Positions 58,800 to 64,000 of a stretch of 64,000 nucleotides of DNA are shown here, piece after piece. Source of the stretch: Xenopus tropicalis (lineage: Eukaryota; Chordata; Amphibia; Anura; Pipidae); contig NC_030684.2 in NCBI RefSeq assembly GCF_000004195.4, positions 69,671,392 to 69,735,391 on the forward strand, in the 5' to 3' direction. The notes under the pieces are model-generated. The model had not been told where the DNA came from. It did no database searches and saw only the letters and a list, made by a program, of their open reading frames with translations. Every line of letters starts with the position of its first letter. Positions within the stretch are counted from its first letter, which is position 1. Both the position numbers and the translations under genes were made by a program.

Positions 58800-59037
58800 T
58801 CAAGGTTAAAACCCCCATATGGTTGCCCTTTTATTGGCTCCACTGGGATCACCTGACTATAGCTGGGAAGGAGTGGAGAGAGCTGCACAGACTCTGGCAC
58901 AGGAAAAAAGGAGACAAAAAATCCTGTGTTTCTTTTGATAGAGGACTCAGTGCAGCATTTCTGTGAGGGTTTATGGCTGCATTTACATTGACCTTTCTGA
59001 TAAAGCTTACTTAGTTTTTACCTTTCCTTCTCCTTTA
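58800..59037. mobile_element. T2-type MITE fragment
   Basis: GTGCAGCATTTCTGTGAGG, GATAAAGCTTACTTAG and TTTTACCTTTCCTTCTCC are the reverse complement of the left half of the element at 26965-27440. The outer end is worn (TCCTTTATAT). The left limit is approximate. Confidence 0.65.
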
Positions 59038-59704
59038 TATAAATAGGTGCTGTTTTCAATAGTGTCACTTTAATAAGAACTTTAATAAGAATCCCTTTTG
59101 GACATTTTCATTGTCAGTGTTCCTGATTTTACAGGTGGCAGTAAACCTGATCAGAGCTACATTTATAGACCACACATTCTTGGAAATACAGTGTTGGGTT
59201 ATTTGGAAACAAACACACACCAACACTATCCTGTTCCCATTTAGATTTATCACTTGGCCCTAGAGGCTAATAATTATCTTAGAATGAATTTTACATTTTT
59301 TATGACAGGCCAATAGATAGAATATAGCAATTACTTAACTGGTTAATACCATAACTGCCCAAAGTTATTCACTCATAAAGCAGGTATTCTCATTTCATGC
59401 CATGGTTGCTTTACCATATTGCACAGTATTGATTAGACATGATTGATTATTATTAGTTATATACCCACCTCTGAAATCATCAAAGGGAGCAGGGCGAGTA
59501 TATAAACACCACCACCCTGTCAGTAGTTGGACTTGGAATGGCACAGAGAGAGAGGTTGGGAAGGGGTTGGCTGGCAGTAAACTCAGAATGCCACCCGAGG
59601 CCCACCTCTAGTGACAATTAGCTGGCCCAAACATCACTAATCTATATCCTTCAGAGGCCTGCTCAGATCTAATGAATCTGAGGCTGGTGCGCCTGCACAA
59701 ATAT

Positions 59705-60027
59705 GTGCAATATGGGCATAGGATCCTTTATTCGGAAACCTGTTATCCAGAATGCTCTGAATTAGGGGAAGGCTATCTCCCACAGACTTAAAAACAATTT
59801 CCTTTTTCTCTGTTATAATAAAACAGTACATTGTACTTGATAGTAACTAATTTGTGTGAATTCATATTGGTGGCAAAAACAATCCTATTGTTTTTATTTA
59901 ATACATTTTTAATGCTTAAAAAAATTTGTTAGTAGACTTAACATATGGAGTTCCAAATTACAAAAAGGTCCTTTATCTGGAAAACCCCAAGTTCTGATGA
60001 TTCTGAATAACAGGTCCCATATCCGTA
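59705..60027. mobile_element. TACAGG repeat, diverged copy
   Basis: From about TGCAATATGGGCATAGGATC, with TTATTCGGAAACCTGTTATC, to CAGGTCCCATATCCGTA. The internal blocks are in the family order, with more substitutions than the copies at 21025 and 24535. Confidence 0.8.
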
Positions 60028-63000
60028 TATTTTACTTTATACTGTATATGCAGCAAAAAAACAGCAGTGTGTAGATTTAGATAATAAAAATATTATCCTG
60101 ACTACATCTAAATATGAAAACTGACAGGATCATCAGCACATAGACCCCATGATTTATTTCTTCAAACATTAAAAATTATATGTTAAGGTAAAAGATGACT
60201 GCTCCTCTTTTTGGCTACCTTACACAGGGGCACATCAGCAAGATGAGAATCGTGCCTTTGGTGGCATATTACAAGTGACGGAAAAAAGCTCCAGAGAGCA
60301 ATTGCGCTGTCTGTACTAGCAATGTGGCCCCCTCAACCTGTTTTGATGCAAAAGAGGCAGCATTGTGGTAGTCTCAGTGCCCCTTAGGTAGTCATTTTGC
60401 AAACTGCATAGTAACAGTTGTGCAATGAGAGCACTTAATGTCTGTATTTGCTGTTCATAACAGTGAGCCATTGTTGCTGTGATAAGCAAACATGAATTTA
60501 GCCAAAGGTGTCAGGAACAGTATATTTCAGGTATGCTGTAAAATAAATGCAACATATTTTCAAATTGCAAGTAAAGAATTAGATTGATTCAGTATAATCA
60601 GCTAGGAAAGAAAAGCCATGCTTTAATTAAATCAATATCAATCAATATCAGTACTAATCAGATTAACTGGAAATTACAGTTGTCCATAGCCTTCTATGCC
60701 ATTTGCTAACTTAAATCAATCGGCCTTGTGAATCAGTGCAAGCCTCAGACAATGTTAAATATCTAAGCTGATAAATACTATCAAACTGGCCTTTAATTAA
60801 ATTAAACTTATTAATTGGTTGGATAGATACAAAAAAAATCAAATGAATGAAAATCCTGCAGCAAACCTGTAAGATTACCTGTATGATCTTTAATAAATCT
60901 ACTCTTTTTTAAAATTATCGACCATATTTTGATAAATCTGCCTATAACTGTCTCTACATTTATTTCACTGAGAAGATGATGAAGCGGGAGTACAGATTTA
61001 GAACACTGGTGTGGAACAAGAGGCTCCAGCAGAATTTAGTTGGTGTGTGGGTGTATAAGGTAGAGTGGATTCGTGAGTGCGGACAATGCTATTCATTAGC
61101 AGAGTGAGAATGTCAGCGAGACAGCACAAGCCCTTGACTGCAATGCAGATTTCAACAAACTGTCATTTTTACCTTCATCTGAAACACAGCTCTGTATGAT
61201 AAATGAGTAAATAATGCAATGAACGGCACCACATTTCCTTACAGGTAGCTGAAAGAGCAGAATAAAGGAAGGCTTTCTACAGAACACAAATGATGGTTAT
61301 TTCTGAAACAATTTCTTCATTTTGTGTGACAGGAGCAGAGCGAGCATTTTATTTACATTTGCTGATAACACTATTTGTCGACTCAACTTTCATTTCTGCA
61401 TGGATAATGCACTTTCAAACACTTTCCCTTTACAAGCTAAGTGCAAATGGAGTTATTTTGTTTTAGATTGGTAATTTAGTATGTAAGCTCCACTGAGAGC
61501 CCAGAATTTATGAATTTCCCTACTCTGGATTTTTTCTGTCCTGTGAGCATTATCCAAATATCATAATGCACTAAACTCACCCGGGCAGTTACGTTAGCCA
61601 GTCATTTTGGTATCGCTATGAGAACAATCCACTTGCATGCTTCAATAAAGGTAATTTACCAGTAGCAGTCAGACCACAAGAGTCAGATATTTAGTGCAGA
61701 CATCCAGGCTGCTATCTGAAAGACCAAATGTGCCTGTACATGTCACCTGACCTGAACTGTACAATGTTCATTTTTGTTCAGGTTCCCCATTCTGAGGCCT
61801 TTGGTTTTTCTAAATAGGTTTTCTGTCAAAACTGCCTGTATGGATTTCAGAAGTCCAAAACCTGGACAACACAGAGCCCTGACTGACACAAAATGTGGCC
61901 GTCACACTTTAACTCTGCCTGCTGATGTCACTGGCCTGCCCCTATGTGTCAGTTTTCTGCCTACTGACATCACCAGCTCCACCCATCTGTCCAGGTGATC
62001 TGCCGATCATAGGTGGCAAGTCTAGTCATAAACCCTATGACTAAGGGCCCCATTGAGCATGAAACACATTAGGCTCTTATCAATGTCCTAATAAATAAAA
62101 TACATTTTTCACAGACTGCTGCCTTCCACATATTATTGTGAGGCTTTAACAATTGGGTGTTGAGCGATTTCATACCCATAGAATGGGATTTATAGTGATT
62201 TGCTTCTTCACATTTTATTTGCATGATAACTGGCTTTTGTTTACTTTACTTTTGGGGCAATGAAAATGCCACATTAAGTTTAGGGCATTCTAGAACCTTG
62301 CAGCCCACGGTGCTCTCTTTATGGAGCTCTCTTTGATCTCCTGCACTGAATCCTAAAAAAGATACAAAGTGTCACAAACGTAATTAAATCAGTAGACTTT
62401 TGGCAGAGAGCCCAGAAAACTTAACTAGCAACACTTGTACTTAGAACCCCAAAATCCCCAGAAATATGTTCAAACTTTAAATAACCTGCCAAATTTTGTA
62501 AAAATGGGAGTGGCTTTAAGGGGTGTGGTTGCTAGGCACCATATTTTCTTGTCCCTCTTTATATTTTTCAAATGTTAAGAGGTATACAAGCATGTTACAA
62601 TCTGATGTTACATTCCACTGTAAGTAGCAACAGGGTATAACTAACTAATAACTAACTTTTATTTTTATCTTGCAGTATTAAGGCCTTCTACAGCATAATG
62701 AGTGTTGTCTGAAAAATTTTCTCATGTAAATTATTATTGCACACTGCATCACCATCCCATTTAGGATTAGGCAACAAAAACCCTATATGTTAAAGGTAAT
62801 TATAAAAGAGGACCAACTGAGGCTTTAAAGTAATTGTAATTCTCTTAGTTATACAGTGTGTCCTGTGGCTTAGTCATGATGAAATGCAATCTATGCACTT
62901 ACAGTACTGTCTAACTTTATTTGGCCCAGCAATGAAAGTAACTCCCAACTTGTTTTTTTTTCTTCCCCCATTCCATCAATAACCAAATTATATATAGGTA

Positions 63001-63277
63001 GCATACATAGAGGGTAGTTAGCATATACTGTACATGTAGAAATGATGTGATTCTTCTTCTGTGTTATCAGTAACCACTAACAAATATACCTAGAAATTCA
63101 ATATTTCCTAAGTAATATAGCATGAACTACCAGTTATTGTGCTTTTGTGCATTAGCAATCTTCAGTGAAGTTGTGAGAGCAGTGGCACCTAGTGGGCATT
63201 AAAGAAAATGCATCATGTTATATTCAGCCTCAGCTACAAGCATTTACTAGTCAAGGTAAGTGCAGTTTACATCTCAG
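60028..63277. other. Upstream flank, no feature seen
   Basis: No repeat with clear ends and no gene. Short imperfect duplications occur (AATCAATATCAATCAATATC near 60630). Confidence 0.4.
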
Positions 63278-63292
63278 CCCCCCCCCCCCCCC
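63278..63292. repeat. C15 homopolymer
   Basis: Fifteen consecutive C bases, an unstable tract prone to sequencing error. Confidence 0.95.
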
Positions 63293-63611
63293 AGCTGTAA
63301 TGTGCACTATAATGTATTGCATTCCTTGGTTGTTAGAGTGATCCATTTACACTTATTACATCATTGTCACTTATACCCATAAATGTTTTTTCATTTGGCC
63401 TTGTTTCTGCTACACGTAATGCACTTCCTCTAACTGCTTTCATGCTCCAGTCTAAACCAAATCTATTTATTATTACTCTTTCCAGACAAATGTATTTCAA
63501 ATGAATGCTTTAAATGCACTTTTAGATATATGCCTACCATTAGAACAGGTTTACAATTAGAATCTGATTAGAGCAGGCACGTCGTTTATTAAAAGTGTTA
63601 AAAAGACATTT

Positions 63612-64000
63612 GGGGGCGATTCACTAAAGGCCGAAAAAACGAGTGATATTTATAGCATGCATTAAAAATATTAACACTTCTTATATTTTGCGAGTTAATG
63701 ATTCACTAAAAGGACACTTGTCTGAATTAAGAAGCAATGTTATTGTCGTTATTTATGTTGCGATGACATATTTTTAAGCAATATTTTAAACCATGCAATA
63801 TATTTATGCGTTATTTCATAGCACTTGATATTCGCGCACGCTATTACGCATGTAACCATTACTTTCTGAAAACTACTGTTCTGAAAATTTAAACTGGAGG
63901 ATGCATCATTCTAGGACGATCACATACTTGAAAAAATCCGACTGCAAACTCCATCTTTTCACCACAGACAATCACCAGCTGCAATGTTGTTTAGTAACAC
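63612..64000. mobile_element. MITE of the GGGGGCGATTCACTAAA family, cut by the window
   Basis: It begins GGGGGCGATTCACTAAAGG and contains GCGAGTTAATGATTCACTAA, CTCCATCTTTTCACCACAG and ACAATCACCAGCTGCAATG. This is the block order of a familiar Xenopus repeat. The right end lies beyond the window. Confidence 0.75.

Overview
The window is vertebrate, amphibian-type DNA, most likely Xenopus. It is AT-rich and intron-rich, and it is full of short DNA-transposon relics: MITEs with TTAAAGG/CCTTTAA ends (Xenopus T2 type), hAT-type MITEs with 8-bp target duplications, a palindromic 'TACAGGTATGGGA' repeat, a Tc1-like element and Penelope-like fragments. The species call is inference from these repeats and from the host gene. 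X. tropicalis and X. laevis cannot be told apart here.

The only host gene is FGF13 (FHF2), on the minus strand. All five coding exons of the short '1S' (A-type) isoform are present: exon 1 at 53781-53967, exon 2 at 51991-52101, exon 3 at 49932-50035, exon 4 at 23873-24071 and exon 5 at 19594-19730. All junctions are GT-AG and the phases fit. The 738-nt reading frame encodes 245 residues, the length of the mammalian 1S protein. The 3' UTR probably ends near 18090, after an AATAAA at 18110-18115. The introns are 1.7, 2.0, 25.9 and 4.1 kb. Sequence above about 54 kb is the 1S promoter side, probably inside the intron of the longer 1U/1V/1Y transcripts, whose first exons I do not see.

Layout. 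1-2600: the right end of an LTR retrotransposon, with a left-truncated open frame carrying a very regular proline-rich tandem array (208-1265), a polypurine tract and an LTR at 1915-2600. 2601-18090: the intergenic region beyond the FGF13 3' end, with a 558-bp foldback, three hAT-type MITEs, AT-rich repeats, and a LINE reverse-transcriptase fragment interrupted by a small insertion with a hammerhead-like core. 18090-53967: FGF13, with mobile elements filling introns 3 and 4. 53968-64000: upstream flank with a further set of repeats.

I found no tRNA, rRNA, CRISPR or bacterial-type operon. Nothing here amounts to an undescribed multi-gene system. The most unusual items are the phase-preserving tandem array in the retroelement ORF, the hammerhead-like insertion with a 14-bp target duplication, the MITEs built of nested perfect hairpins, and an 862-bp hAT-type element carrying its own minisatellites.
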